In this document: positions 35,372 through 43,364 of the stretch, piece after piece
Position numbering within the stretch: position 1 is the stretch's first letter
Layout of the letters: every line of letters starts with the position of its first letter
NCBI GenBank assembly: GCA_018968885.1
Contig: JAGWZK010000001.1
Location: forward strand, 62,001-126,000
Length of the DNA: 64,000 bases
Direction of reading: 5' to 3'
Source of the DNA: Planctomycetota bacterium
Lineage (GTDB): Bacteria; Planctomycetota; Phycisphaerae; Phycisphaerales; UBA1924
Notes under the pieces: generated by a model
Seen by the model: the letters and a program-made list of their open reading frames with translations, nothing else
Database searches by the model: none
Told to the model about the DNA's origin: nothing
Translations under genes and position numbers: made by a program

Positions 35372-36565
35372 ATGAAGGTCATCTGCGACCGCGCTGCTTT
35401 GCTGTCTGCCATCAATGCCGTTGCCCGGGCGGTGCCGAGCCGCTCGCCCCGGCCGCAGTTGCAGTGCATCAAGATCGCGGCGGTCAAGCCAGCCAAGGGC
35501 GGTGGCGAGCTGGTGGTCAGCGGCACGGACCTGGAAGTGGCGATCCGGCTTTCGATCTCACAGGTCGAGGTGAACCAGCCGGGCGAAGTGCTGATTCCAT
35601 CTGACAAGCTTCGCCAGATCGTCAGTGCCGAGAGCAATGAGCCGACGCTGACTCTGGAAGTGGCAGGCGATCACGTGACCATCCGCGGCGCGGATGCGAC
35701 GTTCAAATTGAACACCTATCCGGTTGCCGATTTTCCCCCCTTGGCCAGTTATGCCGAGACGGTGGCGCAGACTTCGGCGGCCCCGCGGACGCGGACCAAT
35801 TTCGGAATCGGCGCGGGCGTGCTGCGGACCCTGGCGGATCGCACCTTGTTCGCAACGGCCAAGGAGCAATCGCGTTACGCGATCAATGGCGTGCTGATGA
35901 AGCGCGATGGCAAGAAGCTGACGATGGTCGCGACGGATGGCAAGCGGCTCGCCCTGTGCAACGGCGGCTTGGGTGCCGGTTCATCCAAGGATGACAAAGC
36001 GGTTTCGGCGATCATTCCCACCAAGGCGCTGCAGATGCTGCGTGACTTGGTGGGCGATGTGGAAGAGCCCGTGCACGTGGTGCTCACAGATTCGCAGTTG
36101 ATCTGCGCCTTTGGCGGCGACATCTCTGGCAAGGAGCCGGCCCGGGCGACGCTCACATCCAACCTTGTGGAAGGGACATTCCCTCCCTATGAAGATGTGA
36201 TTCCCAAGGAGCAGGACCGCCGCGTGACGTTTGACCGCGATGTGCTGCGTTCAGCGGTGTCACGTGCGTCGCTATTGACCACAGAGGAATCTCGCGCGGT
36301 GCGTATGAAGTTCTCCAACACCGGTAAGCAGCTGCACCTTTCCAGCCGCGCTGCGGAGATGGGTGAAGCTGATATCCGCTGCGACATCGCCAAATTTGAG
36401 GGTGATGACATCGAGATCGGCTTCAACCCCAACTACATCGTCGATGCGCTCAAAGTGATTCCCGAGACGGAAGTGATCATTGAGTTGAAGGCGGCGAACA
36501 AGCCGGGTCTGGTGAAGGCGGGCGCGGACTTTGTGTATGTGGTGATGCCGCTGAATCTGACGTGA
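35372..36565 (+). CDS. dnaN: DNA polymerase III beta sliding clamp
   Basis: The 397-residue protein starts at ATG 35372 with CGGAG upstream, giving the normal beta-clamp N-terminus MKVICDRAALLSAINAVARAVPSR. Three clamp domains are visible: LVVSGTDLEVAIRLS in domain I, FATAKEQSRYAINGVLM and ATDGKRLAL in domain II, and the C-terminal EIGFNPNYIVDALKVI and VYVVMPLNL. It encircles DNA and tethers polymerase and repair proteins. dnaA, recF and gyrB, the frequent neighbours, are not in the window. Its 3-prime end overlaps a convergent membrane protein gene by 89 bases. Confidence 0.96.
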   Translation: MKVICDRAALLSAINAVARAVPSRSPRPQLQCIKIAAVKPAKGGGELVVSGTDLEVAIRLSISQVEVNQPGEVLIPSDKLRQIVSAESNEPTLTLEVAGDHVTIRGADATFKLNTYPVADFPPLASYAETVAQTSAAPRTRTNFGIGAGVLRTLADRTLFATAKEQSRYAINGVLMKRDGKKLTMVATDGKRLALCNGGLGAGSSKDDKAVSAIIPTKALQMLRDLVGDVEEPVHVVLTDSQLICAFGGDISGKEPARATLTSNLVEGTFPPYEDVIPKEQDRRVTFDRDVLRSAVSRASLLTTEESRAVRMKFSNTGKQLHLSSRAAEMGEADIRCDIAKFEGDDIEIGFNPNYIVDALKVIPETEVIIELKAANKPGLVKAGADFVYVVMPLNLT

Positions 36566-37322
36566 TCACGTTTGTCGTGGCTGAGACGGAAGTGGCCGCA
36601 TCGGGAAGCGATACCGGCTTTCTGTTTGCATACGCAGCGGCATCGATGAGCATGCAGGCGAAAATGGTGACCACACTAAGCGTTCCGACAGTCGCGGCGG
36701 CCGGGTTTGGCCCGAGATCCCAGAAATAAGAATACCAATCGCCTTGCCAGTTCTTACTGACAAAGGCAGCACACACTGTCACAAGAATGGTGACGGCAGC
36801 ACCTAGGGCGATAGCAATGGCAAGGTTTCGGAGTCGGCAACGAAGTGAAAGTGCGGCCGCCGCCAGCCACGCGAGTGCCATGGTGAATGCGAACTCTGTG
36901 GGATACCACGGATACCGGTGGGAAGCCATGAGTTGTTCAACACGCTGCGCGGCAGGCCAACCTTTGAACCAATATACGACAGCCGTCATGACTGGCGGAA
37001 ACGCGTAGGCAACGAGCCACCACAGTCCTACACAGAGGAGCGCGGCGACAACCCAGTGCCAGAAGAGGTCGTATCGAACTCTCCATTCGGTGCGTGAATG
37101 GGTGGTGAAGATGGTGGGATGAAGGGTGTTGCACTCCGGGCAGGTGGGGGTTGTACCCAGACCGGCGAGGGAGTATTTGCACTTGGTGCATTCGATGATC
37201 AGCTTGGCATCGCCAGCGACCACTACGGGACGAAAGAAGAGCCAGCGAATGACGAGCCAGAGAGCCCAAAAGAAAGCTCCCGCAAACGCCAGATACACGA
37301 GAAGTCCACAACCAATTCCCAT
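36477..37322 (-). CDS. Membrane protein with zinc-ribbon
   Basis: The 281-residue protein starts at ATG 37322 (GTG 37328 possible). The first membrane segment (LLVYLAFAGAFFWALWLVI) is followed by a cytoplasmic zinc-ribbon CTKCKYSLAGLGTTPTCPEC, the CxxCxYxLxGL type common in planctomycetes. Four further hydrophobic segments lie between about residues 90 and 235. The last 30 residues (Ser/Pro-rich) are encoded antisense to the dnaN 3-prime end. Function unknown. There is no sign of an earlier stop, so the overlap seems real, though a frameshift near 36570 could also create it. Confidence 0.62.
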   Translation of the reverse strand: MGIGCGLLVYLAFAGAFFWALWLVIRWLFFRPVVVAGDAKLIIECTKCKYSLAGLGTTPTCPECNTLHPTIFTTHSRTEWRVRYDLFWHWVVAALLCVGLWWLVAYAFPPVMTAVVYWFKGWPAAQRVEQLMASHRYPWYPTEFAFTMALAWLAAAALSLRCRLRNLAIAIALGAAVTILVTVCAAFVSKNWQGDWYSYFWDLGPNPAAATVGTLSVVTIFACMLIDAAAYANRKPVSLPDAATSVSATTNVITSDSAASPHTQSPRPPSPDPACSPPSTQ

Positions 37323-37400
37323 GACCACGAGTTCCTTCCCATCACTTGTTCGGAATTGAGATGACCCCGGTTCCGGGAATATCCGATACCATCAGGACAC

Positions 37401-38483
37401 ATGTCCGACCCCGGCTCGGTAACCAGTTCCTCCCCCACTGCTTCGGCACTTGAACGTCCGCCGGAAACGGATGCGTCGCTGTATCTGCATCCGCAGACTT
37501 TGGCGCGGCTGGCCTCATTTGAGCTGCGGGCCAAGATGATTGTCGAAGGGCTCTCCAGCGGCACGCACCGTTCACCCTTTCAAGGGTTCAGCGTCGAATT
37601 CGCGCAGCACCGTCCCTATGTCGCAGGCGACGATCCGCGGCACTTGGATTGGAAGGTCTTTGGCCGCACGGACAAACTGCAGCTCAAGCAGTATCAGCAA
37701 GAGACCAATCTCGATCTGATCGTGATGGTGGATGCCAGCGGCTCGATGTTCTACGGCTCGCGGCCATTCGCCGAAGCCAGCGGCGTTGGCACCAAAGCAA
37801 GCGTGGATGGACGCAGCACCTGGAGCAAGTACGACCATTCGACCGCGCTCGCCGCGGCGCTGGCGTACATCACGTTGCACCAGGGCGACCGGGTGGGATT
37901 GGTGATTCACGCCGATGAAGTGAAGCTGGTCACGCGGCGGCTGTCGAGCATGTCGGCGTGGAGGCAGGTGGTGGGTGCGTTGTCGACGCATCCGGTGGAC
38001 TCAACCAATCGCAATCGGCCAACCGATCTGGCGCGGGCACTCGATCAGGCCCTGGCCAAGGTGACGAATCATTGCATCATCGCCATGGTCGGTGATTTCT
38101 TCTTTGATCTGGATGTGCTGCGAGCAGGACTGGCGCGAATCCGCCACGCCGGGCATGATCTGATCGCCTTTCAGGTGCTGGATAGACAGGAACTGGAGTT
38201 CAACTTCACCGACACCGCGCCCTTTGAGGGACTAGAAGGTGAATCGCGCGTGCGGATTGATCCTCGTGCACTGCGCGAGGGGTATCTCGCGAGCATTCGC
38301 AAGCACATCACCGGAGTGGAATCCGCGATCAAGGGCTTTGGCTTTGACTCCATGGTGGTCAACACACATGACTGGCTGGGACCCGCGCTGGCTGGGTTTG
38401 TAGCGAGAAGGAATGCGCAGTTAAAGCGTGGAAAGGCAGGACGGGGATCGGGCGGGGGAGCCGATGGGGGTTCGCGCGGATGA
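37401..38483 (+). CDS. DUF58 domain protein
   Basis: The 360-residue protein belongs to the DUF58 family (vWA-like fold), usually found with MoxR AAA+ ATPases. The family signature is visible: FSVEFAQHRPYVAGDDPRHLDWKVFGRTDKL and then LIVMVDASGSMFYG with a MIDAS-like DxSGS at about residue 111. It has no signal peptide or membrane segment. The C-terminus is Gly/Arg-rich. It overlaps the next gene by four bases (ATGA), so it is translationally coupled to the BatA-like protein. A MoxR ATPase would be expected next to it but is not in the 37-43 kb run. Confidence 0.92.
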   Translation: MSDPGSVTSSSPTASALERPPETDASLYLHPQTLARLASFELRAKMIVEGLSSGTHRSPFQGFSVEFAQHRPYVAGDDPRHLDWKVFGRTDKLQLKQYQQETNLDLIVMVDASGSMFYGSRPFAEASGVGTKASVDGRSTWSKYDHSTALAAALAYITLHQGDRVGLVIHADEVKLVTRRLSSMSAWRQVVGALSTHPVDSTNRNRPTDLARALDQALAKVTNHCIIAMVGDFFFDLDVLRAGLARIRHAGHDLIAFQVLDRQELEFNFTDTAPFEGLEGESRVRIDPRALREGYLASIRKHITGVESAIKGFGFDSMVVNTHDWLGPALAGFVARRNAQLKRGKAGRGSGGGADGGSRG

Positions 38484-40855
38484 ACCTCTCGATCCTGCAT
38501 GCCGGGCTTCTGGTCGCTGGGGCGTGCGCGGTGGCATTGCCGATTCTCATTCACATACTGCTGCGGCGTCGGCGCACGCCTGTGCAATGGGGCGCGATGA
38601 AGTTTGTGCTGGAGGCGTATCAGCAGCAGCGCAAGCGCATGCGTCTGGAGCAGATTCTGCTGCTGCTGTGTCGCTGTTTGCTGGTGGCGTGTCTGGGGGC
38701 GGCGATTGCGCGACCATTCTGGCCCCAGCCGCAGAGTGCTGCGGTCTCGGGCCCGCAGACGCTGGTGCTGTTTATTGATAATGCCGCGGCGTCGGGTGCC
38801 AGCGAATCGGGCGGCACAAGCGTGGCGCTGGATTTGCACCTGAGCGCAGCGCAACGACTGGTTGCCGAATTGGATGCCGCCCGTGGCGATCGGGTGGGCG
38901 TGATCACGCTGGCTTCTCCGGCCGAAGCGCTGGTGTGGCCGCCGAGTGGTGATCTGGGAGCGGTGAGCCGCGTATTGGCAGCGATTCGACCGATGGCAAG
39001 TGGCAGTGATATGTCCGGTGGCTTTGCGCTAACGCAAGAGAGCACCGGTGAGGGCAAGACAACGCAGTCGGCACAGCGCTGGGCGGTGCTCTCAGAGTTT
39101 CGTGCTGGGTCACTGGATGTCGGCGCACCACCGGCTCTGACGCTGGTACCGCCTCAAGTGCAGCTGGTGATTTCTGAAGCGGCGCAAAGAGGTCTATCCA
39201 ATGTGACGATTGCCGATGCCGCGCTGCTGGAGCCGGTGATCGTGCTGGGTGCCGGCTCGGCACGCGATGAGGAAATGAATATCGGTGCGGTGCGTGTGCA
39301 GCTGGTGCGTAGCGGGCCGCTGCCCGCGGCAAGCAGTACGGTGCGGGTGATTCTGCATGAAGCGGGTGCGCCACAGGGCGAAGTTGCTTCGAGTACCAAC
39401 ATGTCGTGGCCTACGGGGGCGCGGCAGCAGAGCGTGACGGTCACGACGCCGCGTGGCACGCTCAGCCGCATGCGCCAGCCGGTGTTGTCGGTGACGATTG
39501 ATCGCGATGCGTTGGCGGTGGACAATGAATTTGTGCTCCCCATCGTGCCGCGCGACATGCTGACTGTGGCGTGCGTGGCACCTGCGGTGGAATCGCCGCT
39601 GGCTTCGCTGGGCACGCGTGGCGGCGTGGAAGGGTTCTCCGCTGCAGACTGGATGTATCTGGCGATCGAGCCGGGTGGGATCGATGGCGCGGGGACGGGG
39701 ATTCGCCGCCTTTGGATCGAACCAGGCGCTTTGGCTACTTCGCCACTTTCTGATGTCGATGCACTGATGATCGCAGCGCCACACGCGCTGAATGATGCGG
39801 GTTGGAAGTCGGTGGCATCGTTCCTGGATCGGGGAGGCGTGGTGCTGATAGTGCCGGGCGGATCCACGCCGGTGCAGGTGTGGTCGGATGCGGTGGCCAC
39901 ATTGATGGGGGCGCCATTCTCGATGTCGCGCGAGCCGCGGCAGTGGCCAGTCCCGGCCAGCGTAACGGCAGTTGATCCACCGGCGAACCGGGTTGATCCA
40001 CTCATGCTGCTGCGGGCGGAGATGACCGCGCTCTTGAATCCGGTCACAGTGACGCGGCAGTTTGTGATTCAACCAGAGCCGACTGTACAGCCGCTGCTGA
40101 CAACCATTGAGACAAAGGCGGACGGCGCAGCTGGCCTGGCGGCACCCTTGCTCGTGTCGCTTGATCGCGTGGGCGCAGCGCGTGGCAGGATGTATCTCTT
40201 TGCTGCGGCGACAGTGCCAGAGTGGACAGACTTGCCAACGCGGCCGCTGTTTGTGCCGCTGATTCAGGAACTGGTGAGACAGGGGTTGGGTTCATCGAGT
40301 ACACCCTTGGTGCAGCGGGCGGGAACGGCCCTTATGGCGCCGCCGGGGGCGATGACACTCACGTCATTGACCGTGCAAGGACGGACATTGGCGGTCTCGC
40401 CCCGCGGGGCAACACTGGACGCGGTGCGTGAGCGCGATGTCTTCAACGTCGTCGATCAGCGTGGCCTGGGCGTGGGGATCGTGGCGAGTGCCGTCGATGC
40501 TGCGGCGACAAATCTGGATGTACAGGATGATGCGGCAGTGCGCCGGACGTTGGCCACGATGACGGGATTGGTCGATTCACCTCAGCGCATGAACGTTCTG
40601 GGCGAACGCGGCAAGACCACTTCATCTGTACCGGATGACGCGACGACGGCGCAGGCTCGGCGCGATGCCGACCGTGCAAGTGCCAATGCCTCGCGGATCA
40701 GCATGTGGCTGTTTGCGGTCGCCGTGGTTCTGGGTGTGTTGGATCTGCTGCTAGGTCGCTGGTTCAGCCACGCCAGCGTGAGGCACACCAAGTCGGCATT
40801 AGATTCGCGGATGGTGATTGATCGCGGCGATGAAGGCAAGGAGCGTACATCGTGA
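38480..40855 (+). CDS. BatA/vWA-type membrane protein
   Basis: The 791-residue protein starts with the BatA N-terminal domain: MNLSILHAGLLVAGACAVAL, PILIHILLRRRRTPVQWGAM and a second helix LLLLCRCLLVACLGAAIARPFW. A vWA-like region follows (LVLFIDNAAASG, GDRVGVITLASPA). A class-I glutamine-amidotransferase-like section (VDALMIAAPHAL, FLDRGGVVLIVPGG) and a C-terminal membrane helix (MWLFAVAVVLGVLDLLL) complete it. The MIDAS is degenerate. It is coupled by four-base overlaps on both sides. The operon probably makes a membrane complex of chaperone or envelope-stress type; this follows from known MoxR/DUF58/Bat systems and is not proven here. Confidence 0.85.
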   Translation: MNLSILHAGLLVAGACAVALPILIHILLRRRRTPVQWGAMKFVLEAYQQQRKRMRLEQILLLLCRCLLVACLGAAIARPFWPQPQSAAVSGPQTLVLFIDNAAASGASESGGTSVALDLHLSAAQRLVAELDAARGDRVGVITLASPAEALVWPPSGDLGAVSRVLAAIRPMASGSDMSGGFALTQESTGEGKTTQSAQRWAVLSEFRAGSLDVGAPPALTLVPPQVQLVISEAAQRGLSNVTIADAALLEPVIVLGAGSARDEEMNIGAVRVQLVRSGPLPAASSTVRVILHEAGAPQGEVASSTNMSWPTGARQQSVTVTTPRGTLSRMRQPVLSVTIDRDALAVDNEFVLPIVPRDMLTVACVAPAVESPLASLGTRGGVEGFSAADWMYLAIEPGGIDGAGTGIRRLWIEPGALATSPLSDVDALMIAAPHALNDAGWKSVASFLDRGGVVLIVPGGSTPVQVWSDAVATLMGAPFSMSREPRQWPVPASVTAVDPPANRVDPLMLLRAEMTALLNPVTVTRQFVIQPEPTVQPLLTTIETKADGAAGLAAPLLVSLDRVGAARGRMYLFAAATVPEWTDLPTRPLFVPLIQELVRQGLGSSSTPLVQRAGTALMAPPGAMTLTSLTVQGRTLAVSPRGATLDAVRERDVFNVVDQRGLGVGIVASAVDAAATNLDVQDDAAVRRTLATMTGLVDSPQRMNVLGERGKTTSSVPDDATTAQARRDADRASANASRISMWLFAVAVVLGVLDLLLGRWFSHASVRHTKSALDSRMVIDRGDEGKERTS

Positions 40856-43245
40856 GTACTGCCAGCGCGGGCAATCCGAGTTGGTGGTCGGGTCTGTTTG
40901 GCCTGCGGGGCTTTGACTTTGGTGACCCCGGCGTGCGCTTTGAACTTGCCCTGCCGATTCCACCCTGGATGTGGGCGATTATCGTGGTCGCGGCATTCGT
41001 GGTCAGCTTCTGGTCGTATTGGCACTTGTCGGGCCCGCGCCTGCCGCGATATCTGCTGGCCACTCTGCGTGGCTTGACGCTGGTGGTGGTCATGGTGCTG
41101 TTGTCGGGTCCACGGCTGGTGAAGCAGGAAGATCGCACAGAGCCCGATGTGGTGGCGATGCTGGTGGATAGATCGGCATCGCTGGGTGTGGCAGATGTCA
41201 CGACCTCAGATGGAAAGGTGATGTCGCGAGAAACGCAACTGCGCGACGGGTTGCAGGGTTCGGTAGCGGCGCTGCGGCAGATGAGTCAGGATCGTAGAGT
41301 GCTGTGGCTGGGCTTTGGTGATGCAGTGACTGATTTGCCATTGAGCCGCGAGGGCGCGAGTCCTGTGGGGCTGGGTGATCCGGCGGCGATGCGCAGTGAT
41401 ATCGGCCCGGCGATCGAGGCCGCGTTGAAGCGAATGGCAGCTCGGCCGGCGGCGGGGATTGTGCTCTTTTCCGATGGGCGCGCCAGCGCACCGATTGATC
41501 CTGCGCTGGTGCGAAAGTTGCAGGCAGAAAAGATCGCCGTCTTTACAGTGCCCCTGGGAAGCGAAAAGGAACTGGATGACCTGGCTATTGCGCGGGTGCA
41601 GGCACCCACGCTGGCATTTGCGGGCGATCTGGTGCCGGTGACCGTGGATGTGTCGCGACGTGGCGGCGTGGTGGATGGGGCACGTATCAAGGCGGAACTC
41701 GTCAACGATCAGGGTACGGTGCTGGATACACAGACGGTCACGCTCGATCCGGGTGCCAGTGGTGAAGTGATTCTGACCGCGCGGCCGGAGCGTGCAGCGC
41801 GAGAGAATTGGACAATCCGACTCAGCAGCGATCTGCCCGAACTCTCGACCACCAATAACACGCAGAACGTGAGCATTGAGGTTTCGGATCAACCGATTCG
41901 TGTGCTGTATGTTGATGGCACACCCCGCTGGGAATATCGGTATCTGAAGAATCTGCTGCTGCGCGAGGCATCGATCCGCTCATCGGTGCTGATCCTCGCG
42001 CCCGATCGGCGGTTCATACAAGAAGGGTCTGATCCGCTGATGGCGTTGCCTCAGAATCAAGAGGATTGGAACAAGTACGACGTAGTGATCATGGGAGATG
42101 TGCGTCCTGAATTACTCTCGGCAGCGCAGCAGGACCAATTGCGCGATCTGATCTCTCGCCGAGGCAGTGGCATGTTGTGGATCGCCGGGCCAAACTCCAC
42201 ACCGCAGCGCTGGCGGAGTACGCCCCTGACCGATGTGCTGCCGTTTACTTCCGGCGGTGCGGATTCGGAATCGCAGGCCTTGCCCTTGCGCGTGTGGTTG
42301 GAACCGGTGACTCTTCGGCGTGAAGCAGCAGCGCAGCGCCTGGGCGTGCTGGCCTTGGATGATCCACCCTCCACAGCGTGGCCGGACTCAGTGGCAAATC
42401 CTGCCAGCGGCTGGTCGCAATTGAAGTGGATGCAGCGGATCGATCGCGGCTCGTTAAAGCCGACAGCGGAAGTGCTCGCCTCGGCCTGGCCGATTTCGGG
42501 CACTGGTGATTCGTCGCCCGCACTGATCACGATGCGATATGGCGCTGGACGATCGATGTACTTTGCCAGTGACGAAACCTGGCGGTGGCGCTATGGCCGT
42601 GGCGAGACGCTGCAGGAGCGGTTCTGGCTGCCGCTGATTCGTCTGCTCGCGAGAGATTCATTGGGGCGGCTTGGCAAACCCGCTTTGCTTGAAGCATCTC
42701 CCTCGCAGGTGGCGACTGGTCAGCCAGCGCGGGTCACGCTGAGGATTCTCGATCAGGCCTTGGCCGATCGTGCACCTCGGGCGATTCCGATTCGCATTCG
42801 CAATTCATCACTCACTGGCGCGGCACGCGAGCAAAGTGATATCTCGCTCGATGCAACACGCGAAAAGACCCAATTCGGTGCCGTGGCGACGTGGTCGGTG
42901 CTGTGGCCAACATCGGTGCCGGGGACGCATGTGATTGTGCCGCGATCTCCGCTCTTGGATGGATTAGACCTGAGCGCGACCGTCGAAGTGGTGGCCGATG
43001 CGGATGAATTGCGCCGACCACAAGCGGATCACGCGCTCTTGGCAGGACTGGCCAAAGATACAGGCGGAGCAGTCGTAAACGTGAACGAACTGGCTTTGCT
43101 GCCGACGACTTTGCCGAATCGATCGGTGCGGCTGCTGGGGCCGGCAGAGATTCAGACGCTGTGGGACACTCCCTTCTCCCTCACGGCGCTGCTGGTGCTG
43201 CTGACGCTGGAGTGGGCGGGACGGCGGCTGGTGAAACTCAGTTAG
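40852..43245 (+). CDS. vWA-like membrane protein of the DUF58/Bat operon
   Basis: The 797-residue protein begins at GTG 40852, overlapping the preceding stop (GTGA). Two N-terminal helices (WMWAIIVVAAFVVSFWSYW; LATLRGLTLVVVMVLLSG) are followed by a vWA-like segment VVAMLVDRSASLGVAD near residue 104, with DxSxS, and GIVLFSDGRAS. A CARDB-like region and an amidotransferase-like domain (VLYVDGTPRWEYRYLKNLL, VVIMGDVRPELL, MLWIAGP) come next, and a final C-terminal helix (LTALLVLLTLEWAGRRL). Large proteins of this layout close Bat-like operons in planctomycetes. It ends with TAG. Confidence 0.83.
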   Translation: MSTASAGNPSWWSGLFGLRGFDFGDPGVRFELALPIPPWMWAIIVVAAFVVSFWSYWHLSGPRLPRYLLATLRGLTLVVVMVLLSGPRLVKQEDRTEPDVVAMLVDRSASLGVADVTTSDGKVMSRETQLRDGLQGSVAALRQMSQDRRVLWLGFGDAVTDLPLSREGASPVGLGDPAAMRSDIGPAIEAALKRMAARPAAGIVLFSDGRASAPIDPALVRKLQAEKIAVFTVPLGSEKELDDLAIARVQAPTLAFAGDLVPVTVDVSRRGGVVDGARIKAELVNDQGTVLDTQTVTLDPGASGEVILTARPERAARENWTIRLSSDLPELSTTNNTQNVSIEVSDQPIRVLYVDGTPRWEYRYLKNLLLREASIRSSVLILAPDRRFIQEGSDPLMALPQNQEDWNKYDVVIMGDVRPELLSAAQQDQLRDLISRRGSGMLWIAGPNSTPQRWRSTPLTDVLPFTSGGADSESQALPLRVWLEPVTLRREAAAQRLGVLALDDPPSTAWPDSVANPASGWSQLKWMQRIDRGSLKPTAEVLASAWPISGTGDSSPALITMRYGAGRSMYFASDETWRWRYGRGETLQERFWLPLIRLLARDSLGRLGKPALLEASPSQVATGQPARVTLRILDQALADRAPRAIPIRIRNSSLTGAAREQSDISLDATREKTQFGAVATWSVLWPTSVPGTHVIVPRSPLLDGLDLSATVEVVADADELRRPQADHALLAGLAKDTGGAVVNVNELALLPTTLPNRSVRLLGPAEIQTLWDTPFSLTALLVLLTLEWAGRRLVKLS

Positions 43246-43364
43246 CATCAGCAGACCAATGTTGTCGGACCGAGGCCGGTGAAGTCAAACTTCATGAAAG
43301 TTGCCTTGCCACGGACTTGTCGTGTGGTAGTCTCATGAGCGAGTCGGTCACGTGGGAGCGGGTC

